A stretch of DNA of 64,000 nt, from positions 434,001 to 498,000 of the forward strand of contig CBDIHH010000007.1 of NCBI GenBank assembly GCA_965279095.1, read 5' to 3'. The position numbers and the translations under genes were made by a program. Source of the DNA: CBDIHH01 sp965279095 (GTDB taxonomy: Bacteria > Pseudomonadota > Alphaproteobacteria > Caulobacterales > Caulobacteraceae). This document shows positions 25,280 through 34,219 of the stretch, in pieces; within the stretch, counting starts at the first letter, position 1, and every line of letters starts with the position of its first letter. Under the pieces are notes generated by a model. The model made no database searches. It worked only from the letters and a program-made list of their open reading frames with translations, and was not told the origin of the DNA.

Positions 25280-27619
25280 CTAGTTGCGGAACACCACGCG
25301 GATTCCGTAGGTCGCCCGGTCGGGCGGCGACAGGGCGATGGTGTTGGCCCCCGTATAGGTGTCGGTGCTGCGGGTAAGGTTCATCGGCGCGTCGTCGTCC
25401 AAAACGTTCAGGCCGAACAGCTCGATCCTGTACTGCTCGCGGTCCACCCCCGCCCGCAGGTTGATGCGGTTGGACGGGGCGGTCCAGGTCAGGTTGGCTT
25501 CGCTGTCGAACTGCTTGCCGCTGTAGAGGTAATCGATGCGGGCGAAGCCGTTCATCCCGGGCCGCACCTCGCGCTCATAGGCCACCGACAGCGATCCGGA
25601 CGTCACCGGGTAGCGGGGCAGGCGGTTGCCGACGGGGTTGGAGGTGCCCAGTAGCTGCAGGCTGATCAGGTCGATGGTCTTGTCGATCTTGGTGCCGGCG
25701 AAGTCGAAGGTCCCCTCCAGGGTCAGTTCCGGCGTGGCGCGGAAGCTGGCCTCCAGCTCGACCCCATAGACCTTCACCTCACTGCCGCCGATGACGACGG
25801 TGGCCTGCTGGACCGTGGGGTTGAAGTAGGTGAAGCGCTGGCTGACCTGACGGCCCGTCCACTCGCCGCTGTAGAAGGCCGACAGGATGCGCAGGCGGCG
25901 GTCGAGGAAGTTCCCCTTCACGCCGACCTCGTACATGGCCACCTTTTCCTCGTCCACCGCCACCGGCACGGTCAGCTGAGCCTGCACCTGCGCCTGGGCG
26001 GCGGCGGGCAGGGCGAAGAGCGAGCTGTTGAAGGTGCCCGGGCGGCTGCCCTCGGCGTAGGAGGCGTAGATGTTGAGGTTGGGGTTGGGGTTGTAGCTGA
26101 GGATCACCCGCGGGGTGAAGGAGGTGAAGGTGGCCTTGAACGCCAGGTTCGAGGCGGGGGTGCGCTGCTGGATTTCGTCGGACTGCCGCCGGCCTTCGAC
26201 GCTGAGCGAGATCGCGTCGGTGAACTTGAAGCTGGCCGCGCCAAACACGCCGACGGTGTTGTTGCCGTCCACCCCGCGCGGCACTGTCAGGGCGAAGCCG
26301 GCGTTGCCGAAGGCGTTGGTCACCCGCCACTCGCGGGCGCGGTAGCCGTTGATCCCCACCAGCCAGGTCAGGCGCTGGGTCTGCGGCGACGACACCCGCA
26401 CCTCGCCCGAGGTGTCCTGGAAGTAGGACTGGCCGAGCGCGGTGCGCGAGAAATAGGGCACCACCCCGGCGATGACGCCGAAATTGGGGTTGGGGGTGCC
26501 GCGGCCGTCACGGATCGCCGTGTCGGTCAGGAAGGTCATCCGGCTGCTGAAGAAGCTGAAGTTGGCGTCGAGGGTGTAGCCGGCGGGCAGGCCCTGGGTG
26601 GCCGAGGAGTGGAACTCATAGGCCCGGCGGTGCAGGCCGATGTTGTTGAACAGGTCGTCGGTGTTCACCGTGGCCGAGCGGTTCAGGATATCGAAGACGT
26701 TGGCCGGGACCTGGGTCTGCTGTGTGATCCGGTTGGCCGGCACCGAGCCCACGGCGCCGCAGATGTAGTTGTTGGCGGCGCCGGCGGTGGGCGTGCGACA
26801 GTTGTAGTCGACCGCATAGAGCTGGCCCACGGCGGGAGCCCCATCCTCGTCGGTCCAGGTGGTGCCCTGGGCGCGGATCTTGGTCGAGGATGTCGGGGTG
26901 AAATACAGCGAGCCGGTGATCGACTTGGTCTCTTCAGACCCGAGATTGCCGGTATAGCCGAAGTTCTTGTATTGGCCGTCGGTCTTGTAGTAGCGCCCGC
27001 TCAGGCGCCCGGCGAGCATGTCGGGGATGATCGGCCCCTCGACCCCCGCCTTCAGCTCGGTGGTGTTGAACCGGCCGTAGGTGAACTCCAGGTTCTGCTT
27101 GAACTCGAAGCCGGGGGGACGGGTGATGAAGTTCACCGCGCCGGAGAAGGTGGAGCGGCCGTAGTAGGCGCTCTGCGGCCCGGCCACGACCTCCAGCCGT
27201 TCCACGTCCGTCAGGCCGGCGGTGGCGCCGTTGCCGATGGGCACGCCGTCCACAAACACCGAGGTGCCGGTGCGGCTGGGCAGGTCGGAGCCGGGGTTCA
27301 TCCCCCGCATCACGAACACCTGGTAGCCCCGGTCGTTGCGGTTGGTGGACTGCTTGCCGGCCTTGAAGGCCGGGGTGAAGTCCTGCAGCGAATTGTAGTC
27401 GGTGATGCCGCGGTCCTCGATGGCTTCGGCGGTCAGGGCGGTCACGGCGACGGGCACCGAGATCACCGTCTCGGTCTGCTTGCGCGCGGTGACGACCACC
27501 TCCTCGATGGCCGAGCTGTTGGACTGGGCGGCCGCCTGGCCGGCCGAGCCGGCGAGCTGGAGGCCGGCCAGCGCCGCTCCCGCCAACAATCTGATCGCCA
27601 ATCTGTCTCGTTTGATCAC
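25280..27619 (-). CDS. TonB-dependent outer-membrane receptor
   Basis: About 779 residues. I place the start at GTG 27619, which has GGAGGGG at ideal distance; the ATG ten codons upstream lacks such a site and overlaps a palindrome. A signal peptide ends near AAAQS. The plug domain follows (EEVVVTARKQTETVISVPVAVTAL as TonB-box region, then 'FVMRGMNPGSD', 'VFVDGVPIGNG', 'VERLEVVAGPQSAYYGRSTFSGAVNFITRPPG'). A 22-strand barrel pattern runs to the C-terminal strand ending in YGIRVVFRN. It resembles receptors of Caulobacter and sphingomonads that import organic compounds rather than siderophores. It leads a minus-strand unit with a GPH transporter and a CmcJ-like gene. Confidence 0.93.
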   Translation of the reverse strand: MIKRDRLAIRLLAGAALAGLQLAGSAGQAAAQSNSSAIEEVVVTARKQTETVISVPVAVTALTAEAIEDRGITDYNSLQDFTPAFKAGKQSTNRNDRGYQVFVMRGMNPGSDLPSRTGTSVFVDGVPIGNGATAGLTDVERLEVVAGPQSAYYGRSTFSGAVNFITRPPGFEFKQNLEFTYGRFNTTELKAGVEGPIIPDMLAGRLSGRYYKTDGQYKNFGYTGNLGSEETKSITGSLYFTPTSSTKIRAQGTTWTDEDGAPAVGQLYAVDYNCRTPTAGAANNYICGAVGSVPANRITQQTQVPANVFDILNRSATVNTDDLFNNIGLHRRAYEFHSSATQGLPAGYTLDANFSFFSSRMTFLTDTAIRDGRGTPNPNFGVIAGVVPYFSRTALGQSYFQDTSGEVRVSSPQTQRLTWLVGINGYRAREWRVTNAFGNAGFALTVPRGVDGNNTVGVFGAASFKFTDAISLSVEGRRQSDEIQQRTPASNLAFKATFTSFTPRVILSYNPNPNLNIYASYAEGSRPGTFNSSLFALPAAAQAQVQAQLTVPVAVDEEKVAMYEVGVKGNFLDRRLRILSAFYSGEWTGRQVSQRFTYFNPTVQQATVVIGGSEVKVYGVELEASFRATPELTLEGTFDFAGTKIDKTIDLISLQLLGTSNPVGNRLPRYPVTSGSLSVAYEREVRPGMNGFARIDYLYSGKQFDSEANLTWTAPSNRINLRAGVDREQYRIELFGLNVLDDDAPMNLTRSTDTYTGANTIALSPPDRATYGIRVVFRN

Positions 27620-27639
27620 GGCATTCCCCTCCGCTGTGT

Positions 27640-27654
27640 GACCGACCATCGGTC
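27640..27654. promoter_or_regulatory. 15-bp palindrome GACCGA-CCA-TCGGTC, candidate operator
   Basis: A perfect 6-3-6 inverted repeat lying between the predicted promoter (27660-27703) and the GTG start of the TonB receptor, close to the expected transcription start. A bound repressor there would block transcription. It is related to the palindrome at 20771-20785. Confidence 0.5.
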
Positions 27655-27659
27655 AGGCC

Positions 27660-27703
27660 GGTCCATTTGGCGATACTGTGGTCCGCCTGCTGGTCCGTCA
27701 AGC
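27660..27703 (-). promoter_or_regulatory. Shared 44-bp promoter-like element, copy B
   Basis: Matches 9737-9780 over 27 bases, then 5 differing bases, then 12 more matching bases, in the same orientation. On the minus strand TTGACGG (27701-27695) is followed by ACAGTATC (27679-27672). The element lies about 50 bases upstream of the receptor GTG. The conservation extends through the region between and beyond the boxes, which suggests a shared regulator site as well as a shared promoter. Confidence 0.6.
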
Positions 27704-27900
27704 CGTTTGGACCCTGGACCTCCTGACGCTAACAAAGGGTCTGGAACGACCGGTGGGATGACACGGGACTGGTCGTCTAACGATCAGGGGCCGCCGCATC
27801 CGTTCGGTCTGATCATGCACCGATCAAACATGACTCAGTCCCTCGGGCCGCCCCGGCGCGGGAGAGATTGGGGGCGACCCTTGATGCGGAGGTCCTGACC

Positions 27901-29562
27901 ATGCCCACCCCCAACGAGATGATCATCGATCGCGCGGCGACCATGTCCGCCCCTGACGGCGTGCGCCTCGTCTCCACGGTCTATCGCGACCCCGCCGCCG
28001 GGCCGCGGCCGGTGCTGCTGGCGCGGACCCCCTACGGCAAGGACGACGCCCCGCAGATCCATGTGATCGACCCGGCCGCCGCGGTGCGCGCGGGCTTCGT
28101 GGTCATCACCCAGGACGTCCGCGGGCGCTACGCGTCCGGGGGCGACTGGCGCCCCTATGAGCGGGACGCCGCCGACGGGGCCGCGGCGGTCGAATGGGCG
28201 GCGGCCCTGCCCTACTGCAACGGGGCCGTGGGGATGTACGGCGCCTCCTACCAGGGCGCGGCGCTGCTGGCGGCGGCGTCCCTGCGGCCCCCGTCCCTGC
28301 GGGCCATCGCGCCCATGCTGTGCTGGCGCGATCCCACCGAGGGGCAGAGCTTCCGGGGCGGGGCGCTGGAACTCGGCAAGCTGCTGCGCTGGACGATGAT
28401 GAACATGGCCAACCGCATCGAGCGCCGCATCGGCGACCGGGACGCCGCCCGGGCCCTGATCGCCGAGGCGGCGGCCGACCTGACGGCCCTCGACGCCCGC
28501 CTCTACAGTCCCCTGCCCCTGGGCGAGCAGCCGCTGCTGCGCAAATACGCCCCGGACTGCGAGGTGTTCGACTATCTCGACGCCGCCGACCGCGGCGACT
28601 TCGACGCGCCGCCGATGATCCCCGAGGGCCGGCGCCACGACATTCCGGCCCTGTGGGTCGCCGGATGGTTCGACGCCTTCCTTGGCGGCATGATCCGCGA
28701 GTTCCATAGGGATCGCGCCGCCGGCCTAGCGAGCGAGCTGCTGATCACCCCCTGGTCCCACGCCAATCACACCGGACAGGTGGGCGCGCTGGACTTCGGC
28801 CACGACGCGACCCGGCCGGGCGTCGGCGGCGAGGCCCTCGGCGAGGTGCTGCTCAGCTGGTTCTCCGACACCCTGGTCGGGGAACGCCGCCCCGCCCACC
28901 GGGCGCGGGTCTTCGCCATGGGAACCAACGCCTGGCGCGACGGGGACGTCTTTCCCGAGCCGCAGACCCCCGCCGCCGCCTTCTACCTGTCCGCCGACGG
29001 CGGCCTGACGCCGCAGGCGGGCGCGGCGGGGACCTGCGCCTTCGCCTATGATCCGGAGGATCCCGCGCCGACCATCGGCGGCGCCACCCTGATGGGCGGC
29101 CATTTCCAGGCCGGCCCGCGCGACCAGGCCCCTCTGTCGGCGCGCCCGGACGTGCTGCTGTTCCAGGGTCCGGTGCTGGATGAGCCGGTGACCATCGCCG
29201 ACTGGGTGACCGCCGAGCTATGGGTCGAGAGCAGCGCGCCGTGCACCGACTTCGTGGTGCGCCTGCTCGACATCGCGCCGGACGGCCGCCAGATCGGCGT
29301 CACCGACGGCATCCGCCGGGTGCCCCTGCCCCAGGGCCAGGGGCCGCAGAAGGTGGAGGTCGACCTGTGGGCGACCCACTATGCCTTTGCCCCCGACCAC
29401 CGCATCGGCATCCAGGTGACCTCCAGCTCCTTCCCCCGCTGGGACCGCAACCTCAACACCGGCGAGCCCCTGATGACGGCGGCGACCCCCGTGGTCGCGC
29501 GGCAGACGGTGCATGTGGGCGGCCAGGCGGCCTCGCGGCTCCGGACCGGCGGGGCGGCCTAG
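27901..29562 (+). CDS. CocE/NonD-family hydrolase (X-Pro dipeptidyl-peptidase fold)
   Basis: A 553-residue protein with GCGGAGGTCC upstream of the ATG. The catalytic part has 'RTPYGKDD', 'VVITQDVRGRYASGGDWRPYERDAADGAAAVEWAA', the nucleophile elbow G-A-S-Y-Q-G, 'HDIPALWVAGWFDAFLGG' (acid region) and 'LLITPWSHANHTG' (base). The C-terminal jelly-roll is typical: 'VTAELWVESSAPCTDFVVRLLDIAPDGR' and 'RIGIQVTSSSFPRWDRNLNTG'. Family members cleave cocaine esters, glutaryl-cephalosporins, nonactin and alpha-amino-acid esters. It is cytoplasmic by sequence and divergent from the TonB receptor, so it probably acts on the imported ester or amide. Confidence 0.93.
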   Translation: MPTPNEMIIDRAATMSAPDGVRLVSTVYRDPAAGPRPVLLARTPYGKDDAPQIHVIDPAAAVRAGFVVITQDVRGRYASGGDWRPYERDAADGAAAVEWAAALPYCNGAVGMYGASYQGAALLAAASLRPPSLRAIAPMLCWRDPTEGQSFRGGALELGKLLRWTMMNMANRIERRIGDRDAARALIAEAAADLTALDARLYSPLPLGEQPLLRKYAPDCEVFDYLDAADRGDFDAPPMIPEGRRHDIPALWVAGWFDAFLGGMIREFHRDRAAGLASELLITPWSHANHTGQVGALDFGHDATRPGVGGEALGEVLLSWFSDTLVGERRPAHRARVFAMGTNAWRDGDVFPEPQTPAAAFYLSADGGLTPQAGAAGTCAFAYDPEDPAPTIGGATLMGGHFQAGPRDQAPLSARPDVLLFQGPVLDEPVTIADWVTAELWVESSAPCTDFVVRLLDIAPDGRQIGVTDGIRRVPLPQGQGPQKVEVDLWATHYAFAPDHRIGIQVTSSSFPRWDRNLNTGEPLMTAATPVVARQTVHVGGQAASRLRTGGAA

Positions 29563-30254
29563 AGGATCACCGCCGCCGCGGGGCTCAGCTCCTCGTACTC
29601 CACCAGTTCGAACTCGCGGCCGCGCTCCGGCACCACGGTGAGCACCGGCAGCCAGTCGCCGGGCACGGTGTACATGTCCAGGGTGCGGCCGGTGTGGGTG
29701 TTCCACTGGTAGTTCAGGCACTCGAAGGTCCCGGCCCGCACCGTCTTGGTGACGGGTCCGACGTAGGTCATGTCATAGGTCTTGGCGGTCAGGGTCGGGC
29801 CGCCGGCGCCGTTGGGGATCAGGGAGCTGGAGAAGCAGTTGGTCAGGGGCTGCACCTCGCCGGGGCGCTCGGCCGGGGTGTGGGCGCACTTGAGGATGTC
29901 CATGGCGATCGGGTGGCTGCCGAACAGCTTGGTGCGGCCGGGGGTGCGGACCCTCTGGGTGACGCGCCCTTCAAGGGCGGTGACGCTCTCGCCCTCGGCA
30001 TAGTCGTCGGTGAAGTTGAACCAGCCCGATCCGACGAAGACGTTCTCGTTGATCACCCGCACGAAGCAGTCCACCGCCTCGAAGGCCGCATTGACCGTGT
30101 AGGTCACGTCGCGGATGAGGCTGAAGGTGTCCATCTCGCACAGGCACCGGAGGGTGCGCGAGCCGTCCGCATGGACGGTGACGACGATGGTCTCGCGGCC
30201 GATCACCGCCCCGTCCTGCCTGTAGGACAGCACGCCCCGATACACCCGACCCAT
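29559..30254 (-). CDS. Conserved-looking protein of unknown function next to the CocE-type hydrolase
   Basis: A 231-residue protein that I do not recognise. It looks all-beta, with alternating strands such as 'YRGVLSYRQDGAVIGRETIVV', 'DVTYTVNAAFEAVDCFVRVINE' and 'GSGWFNFTDDYAEG', and a C-terminal 'TFECLNYQWNTHTGRTLDMYTVPGDWLPV'. It has four Cys and no signal peptide. I prefer ATG 30254 because AAGGGA lies 9 bases upstream; another ATG is at 30263. It converges on the hydrolase gene, overlapping its end by four bases. The context suggests a binding or lipocalin-like role in the same pathway, which is inference only. Confidence 0.75.
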   Translation of the reverse strand: MGRVYRGVLSYRQDGAVIGRETIVVTVHADGSRTLRCLCEMDTFSLIRDVTYTVNAAFEAVDCFVRVINENVFVGSGWFNFTDDYAEGESVTALEGRVTQRVRTPGRTKLFGSHPIAMDILKCAHTPAERPGEVQPLTNCFSSSLIPNGAGGPTLTAKTYDMTYVGPVTKTVRAGTFECLNYQWNTHTGRTLDMYTVPGDWLPVLTVVPERGREFELVEYEELSPAAAVIL

Positions 30255-30418
30255 GGCCGCCATTCCCTTGCTGTGAGGGGCGAAGGCTAGTGGCGAGCTG
30301 CGGGGCGAGCGGGCCGCATCTGAGTCCTGATCGGTACGCGAACACTCTCTTAAGCCTGTTGGCTCAGGGAATTTTCATCCGGCGGGCGGATGCTCATGGG
30401 CCAAGGCAGGAGCTTCCC

Positions 30419-30586
30419 GTGACCGACATCGCCCGCATCGAGACCTATTTCCCGCGCGTGGGCAGCGGCGCGCCCGCCGAACCGTCCAGCCCCTATGCCG
30501 GCCTGCCGATCCGCGACCGGCTGATGGTCGACCTGTTCCACGTGGGCGGCATCGGCTTGGCGGTCTGGTTCCTGCTCATCCGCTGA
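30419..30586 (+). CDS. Small hydrophobic-tailed protein of unknown function
   Basis: A predicted 55-residue protein. The GTG start has AGGAG at good distance (AGGAGCTTCCC). The N-terminal half is polar (TDIARIETYFPRVGSG) and the last about 16 residues are hydrophobic (HVGGIGLAVWFLLIR), giving a possible tail anchor. It stands alone between a minus-strand gene start and the end of the sensor-kinase gene. No family is recognised; the good ribosome-binding site and the TM-like tail are the only support. Confidence 0.5.
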   Translation: MTDIARIETYFPRVGSGAPAEPSSPYAGLPIRDRLMVDLFHVGGIGLAVWFLLIR

Positions 30587-30595
30587 GGCCCGGGC

Positions 30596-32053
30596 CTAGT
30601 CCCTCGCGGGCAGGCGCAGCTCGAACACCGCCCCCTCGCCGCTGGTGCCGATCAAGGCCAGGTCGCCGCCGTGGCCCACCGCCAGTTCACGGGCGATGGC
30701 CAGGCCGAGGCCCGCCCCGTCCGGCCGGCCGGACCCCGCGAACGGCTGGAACAGCCGGTGCACCGCCCGCTCGGGCAGGCCGGGACCATTGTCGGCCACG
30801 CGGATCAGCCACTGCCCCTCGACCCGCTCGGCCGTCACCTTGACGACCCCGGGGGCGCGGCCGAGGGCGCCCTCGATGGCTTCGCGCCCGTTGCGCAACA
30901 GGTTCAGCAGGATGCGGTGCAGCTGTTCGGGATCGGCGGTGACGGTCTCGGCGGCGGGGATATCCGCCTCCAGGCGCACGGCGTCCGCCGACAGGCCGGC
31001 GTCCTCCGCGGCCGCCTCCACCGCCGCCCGCAGGGGCGTCGGCGCCAGTTGCGGGGCGAGTTCCTGGCTCTTGCCGTAGTTCAGCACATTGGAGGCCAGG
31101 GCCACGGCGCGGTCCAGGGCCCGCTCCAGGCGCGGCATGGCCCGGGCCACCCCGGGGTCGCCGCTGAGGGCCAGGCGCTCGGACGCCACCTGGGCGCTGG
31201 TGAGCATGTTGCGCAGGTCATGGTTGATCTTGGCCACCGCCTCGCCGAGGGCCGCGAGGCGCGCGCGGGACGCCAGGGCGGCGCGCAGGTCCGCCTGCAT
31301 GCGGTCGAGCTCCGCCTCCGCCCGGCCGATCTCGTCGCGGCGCCCTGACAGCTCGACCCGCGCCGAGGGATCGGCGGGATCGGCGCGGAACCGCTCCATG
31401 GCCTCGGTGATCTTGCGGATCGGCTGCACCAGGAACGAGTTGAGGGTCAGGTAGACCAGGCCCCCGGCCACCGCCGAGACGAAGGCGGTGACGCCCAGGA
31501 TGCCCAGCAGATTGGCCATCAGCTCCTGGCGCAGGGGCGCGTTGGGCACGACGATCTCGACGAAATCGCCATCGCGGAAGCTGGGACGGGCGACCACCCG
31601 CACCATGCGGTCGTCGCGCCCGAACACGCTGCGGAACGGCTCGGCCAGCCAGGCGGCGGGGTTGCGTCGGCGCAGGTCCACCAGGTCGGGGGTGCGGGCC
31701 ATGCGCGGGCCTTGGAGAAGGAGTCTGCGGATGCCGTCGCTCTGCACCGCCACCGAGACCACCCCGGCCCCGGTCAGCAGCTGGCCGGCCATGCTGTCGG
31801 TGACCATCTGGTCCGGCGCCGCCTCCACCGCCAGGGAGGCCAGTTCGGCGGCGCGCACCCTGTCGAGCAGGCGGCCCTCCTGGAAGGAGGCCAGCGACGG
31901 GCCCAGGATCAGGAGTTCCGCCAGCACCACGAACAGCACGGTCAGCAGCAGCAGCCGGCCGGACAGCCCCACCGGCCACATCCGGGGGCCGCCCCGCCCG
32001 CCGGGGGCCGCCCCCGGTTCAGGCGCAGCTGGGACCGCCTCGGCTTCGCTCAT
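30596..32053 (-). CDS. Membrane sensor histidine kinase
   Basis: A 485-residue protein. TM1 lies at about 31-52, a periplasmic segment of about 125 residues follows, and TM2 is at about 180-205. HAMP comes next (VQPIRKITEAMERFRADP), then a DHp helix with the phospho-His in AKINHDLRNML, and a HATPase domain with N box (LLNLLRNGREAI), G1 (VADNGPGLP) and G2 (GAGLGLAIARELAVGHGG). The 'FQPFAGS' and 'G-AGLGLAI' motifs fit a PrlS/EnvZ-like class. No response regulator gene lies beside it, so its partner is elsewhere. The signal is unknown. Confidence 0.92.
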   Translation of the reverse strand: MSEAEAVPAAPEPGAAPGGRGGPRMWPVGLSGRLLLLTVLFVVLAELLILGPSLASFQEGRLLDRVRAAELASLAVEAAPDQMVTDSMAGQLLTGAGVVSVAVQSDGIRRLLLQGPRMARTPDLVDLRRRNPAAWLAEPFRSVFGRDDRMVRVVARPSFRDGDFVEIVVPNAPLRQELMANLLGILGVTAFVSAVAGGLVYLTLNSFLVQPIRKITEAMERFRADPADPSARVELSGRRDEIGRAEAELDRMQADLRAALASRARLAALGEAVAKINHDLRNMLTSAQVASERLALSGDPGVARAMPRLERALDRAVALASNVLNYGKSQELAPQLAPTPLRAAVEAAAEDAGLSADAVRLEADIPAAETVTADPEQLHRILLNLLRNGREAIEGALGRAPGVVKVTAERVEGQWLIRVADNGPGLPERAVHRLFQPFAGSGRPDGAGLGLAIARELAVGHGGDLALIGTSGEGAVFELRLPARD

Positions 32054-32097
32054 GCGACTCCGTTACTTCAGGGCGCGGCTTTGAGCAATGACAGCGG

Positions 32098-32832
32098 TCA
32101 GCGAGCCTGCCGCCTGCGCGCCTGGCGCCAGGCTGCTGGCGCGGCGGCGAGCACAGCCAGGGCGATCAGGGGCGCCAGCAGCCGGGGCTGCAGCAGGTCA
32201 TCCAGCGTCGGGCGCACCCCGGCCGCGAACATGCGCCCCAGCCCGGAGCCCAGACTGGCGTAGATCAGCGAACTGGGGATGACGCCGAGGGCGGTGGCGG
32301 CGGCGAAGGCGCCCAGGGGAAGGCGGGTCAGGGCGGCGCCGATATTGACCAGCCAGAAGGGCATCCCCGGGACCAGGCGCAGGGTCAGGACCAGGGCGAA
32401 GGGGTTGGACCGGGCGCCGGCCTGCATGCGGGCGATGCGGGCTCCCGCCCAGCGCCCCAGCCCGTCGCCGGCGGCCGTGCGGCACACCGCGAACGTCAGC
32501 AGGCTGCCGAGGGTGAGGCCCGCGGCCGTGAGCAGCCCCCCCGGGACGACCCCGAACAGGAAGCCGCCGACCATGGCCAGTAGCAGCACCACCGGCAGGC
32601 ACAGGGCGACGCCGCCGGTCATCGCCGCCAGGAAGACCAGGGCGCTGGCGAGGGGCTGCGCCGCCGCCTCGGTCTGCAGGAGGGCGCGCCGCGCGGCCAG
32701 TTCGTCGAGGTTCAGGTGCTGCAGCAGGCCGCTGGCCCAGGCGGCGATGGCCAGGGCCGCCAGCAGCAGCACCGGCCCGAAGCGCAGGAGCAGGGCGCGG
32801 GCCGCCGGCCGACGCGCTACCTCCAGACTCAT
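32098..32832 (-). CDS. TVP38/TMEM64-family (VTT-domain, DedA-like) membrane protein
   Basis: A 244-residue integral membrane protein with about six helices. The VTT-domain landmarks are 'GVALCLPVVLLLAMVGGFLFGVVPGGLLTAAGLTLGSLLTFAVCRTAAGD', 'RSNPFALVLTLRLVPGMPFWLVNIGAALTRLPLGAFAAATALGVIPSSLIYASLGSG'. Proteins of this superfamily are linked to lipid scrambling or undecaprenyl-phosphate recycling in bacteria. The stop-side overlap with pyrD is four bases in ATGA form, and it is downstream of nothing on its own strand except the sensor kinase. A Gln/Arg-rich C-terminus follows the last helix. Confidence 0.88.
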   Translation of the reverse strand: MSLEVARRPAARALLLRFGPVLLLAALAIAAWASGLLQHLNLDELAARRALLQTEAAAQPLASALVFLAAMTGGVALCLPVVLLLAMVGGFLFGVVPGGLLTAAGLTLGSLLTFAVCRTAAGDGLGRWAGARIARMQAGARSNPFALVLTLRLVPGMPFWLVNIGAALTRLPLGAFAAATALGVIPSSLIYASLGSGLGRMFAAGVRPTLDDLLQPRLLAPLIALAVLAAAPAAWRQARRRQAR

Positions 32833-33878
32833 GGAACGCCGACCGCCTGGGCCACCCGTGTGTAGCCGTCGGCGCGCAGGCGCCGGGACAGGTCGCGCTT
32901 GATCCGGGTCACCAGGCCCGGTCCGCCGAACACCAGGGCCGAATAGAGCTGGATGGCGCTGGCCCCGGCGCGGATCTTCTCATAGGCGTCGCCGCCGCTG
33001 GCCACGCCGCCGGCCCCGATCAGGGCCAGCCGGCCGGCGGCCGCGGCGTGGAAGCGCCGCAGCATCTGGGTCGACAGGGCCTTCAGGGGCGCCCCCGAGA
33101 GGCCGCCGGCCTGCTGCGACTGCGGCGACAACAGGCTGGCCGGGCGGGTCAGGGTGGTGTTGCCGACGATCAGCCCGTCCAGCCCGTGGCGGACGGCCGC
33201 CTCGGTGATCTGCTCGACGTCGGCGTCGGTCAGGTCGGGGGCGACCTTGAGAAAGATCGGCCGCTCCGCCGCCGCGCGCAGGCCGGACCGCGCCTCGGCC
33301 ACCCGCCCCAGCAAGTCGTCCAGCGCCCGGCCGTCCTGCAGGGCGCGCAGGCCGGGGGTGTTGGGCGACGAGATGTTGACGGTGAAATAGTCGGCGTCCG
33401 CCCACAGGCGGCGCAGCACGGTGACATAGTCGGCGATGCGGTCCTCGGCGTCCTTGTTGGCGCCGATGTTGACCCCGACCACGCCCAGCCGTCGCCGGGC
33501 CTTCAGCCGCGCGGCGAAAGCGTCGAGCCCGCGGTTGTTGAAGCCCATGCGATTGATCACCCCGCCGTCCTCGGTGAGGCGGAACAGGCGCGGACGCGGG
33601 TTGCCGGGCTGCGGCAGGGGGGTGACGGCGCCGCATTCGACAAAGCCGAAGCCGGCCCGCAGCATGGCGTCCGGCGCCTCGGCGTTCTTGTCGAAGCCGG
33701 CGGCCAGGCCGATGCAGTTGGGCAGCCGCAGGCCGGCGATCTCGATGGCCAGGATGGGATCGTCCTTGGGGCCGCGCGGGCCAAGCCCGGCCTTGAGCGC
33801 CTGGATGGCGACGCCATGGGCGTCCTCGGGGTCCAGCACATGCAGGACCCGGGCGGCGATATCGTGCGCCAGGCTCAT
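32829..33878 (-). CDS. pyrD: Dihydroorotate dehydrogenase (quinone), class 2
   Basis: A 349-residue enzyme of pyrimidine synthesis that oxidises dihydroorotate to orotate with FMN and ubiquinone at the inner membrane. The N-terminal amphipathic helices (MSLAHDIAARVLHVLDPEDAH) mark class 2. Family motifs: 'GLAAGFDKNAEAPDAML', 'FGFVECGAVTPLPQPGNPRPRLFRLTEDGGVINRMGFNN', 'NISSPNTPGLRALQ' with the catalytic Ser nearby, 'IFLKVAPDLTDADVE', 'GLIVGNTT' and 'LIGAGGVASGGDAYEKIRAGASAIQLYSALVF'. The start shares ATGA with the end of the DUF952 gene, and its own end overlaps the next gene by four bases. Confidence 0.97.
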   Translation of the reverse strand: MSLAHDIAARVLHVLDPEDAHGVAIQALKAGLGPRGPKDDPILAIEIAGLRLPNCIGLAAGFDKNAEAPDAMLRAGFGFVECGAVTPLPQPGNPRPRLFRLTEDGGVINRMGFNNRGLDAFAARLKARRRLGVVGVNIGANKDAEDRIADYVTVLRRLWADADYFTVNISSPNTPGLRALQDGRALDDLLGRVAEARSGLRAAAERPIFLKVAPDLTDADVEQITEAAVRHGLDGLIVGNTTLTRPASLLSPQSQQAGGLSGAPLKALSTQMLRRFHAAAAGRLALIGAGGVASGGDAYEKIRAGASAIQLYSALVFGGPGLVTRIKRDLSRRLRADGYTRVAQAVGVP

Positions 33879-34219
33879 GGCCGCAGGACCCCCAGGTCCG
33901 GCGCCCCGTCCGCGCCCAGGGTCGGGACGGTCGCCTCGGCGACCTGGTCCGGGCGCAGGGGGGCGTAGAGATGGGGGAACAGGGCGCCGCCCCGCGACGG
34001 CTCCCATTTGAGCGCCTCGCCGAGGGCCTCGGCCTCGATGCGCAGCAGCACCAGCCCGGTCTGACCCGCGAAATGCCGCCGGGCCGTCTCTTGGGCCTGG
34101 TCGGCGGCGGACAGATGGATATAGCCGTCGGCGAGATCGACCGCCGAGCCGGCGAAGGATCCGGCCGCCTGGGCGCCCGCCCACTCCTGCGCCGACAGCA
34201 GCTTGTAGACCTGGGTCAC
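33875..34219 (-). CDS. DUF952-family protein
   Basis: A 114-residue protein with the DUF952 pattern: KLLSAQEWAGAQAAGSFAGSAVDLADGYIHLS near the N-terminus, 'LVLLRIEAEALG-LKWEPSRGGALFPHLYAPL' and a C-terminal 'VLRP'. The function is unknown. The gene is coupled by four-base overlaps both to the SixA-like phosphatase upstream and to pyrD downstream, an arrangement seen repeatedly in alphaproteobacteria. It therefore probably shares the pyrD transcript, starting at the phosphatase gene or further upstream. Confidence 0.93.
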   Translation of the reverse strand: MTQVYKLLSAQEWAGAQAAGSFAGSAVDLADGYIHLSAADQAQETARRHFAGQTGLVLLRIEAEALGEALKWEPSRGGALFPHLYAPLRPDQVAEATVPTLGADGAPDLGVLRP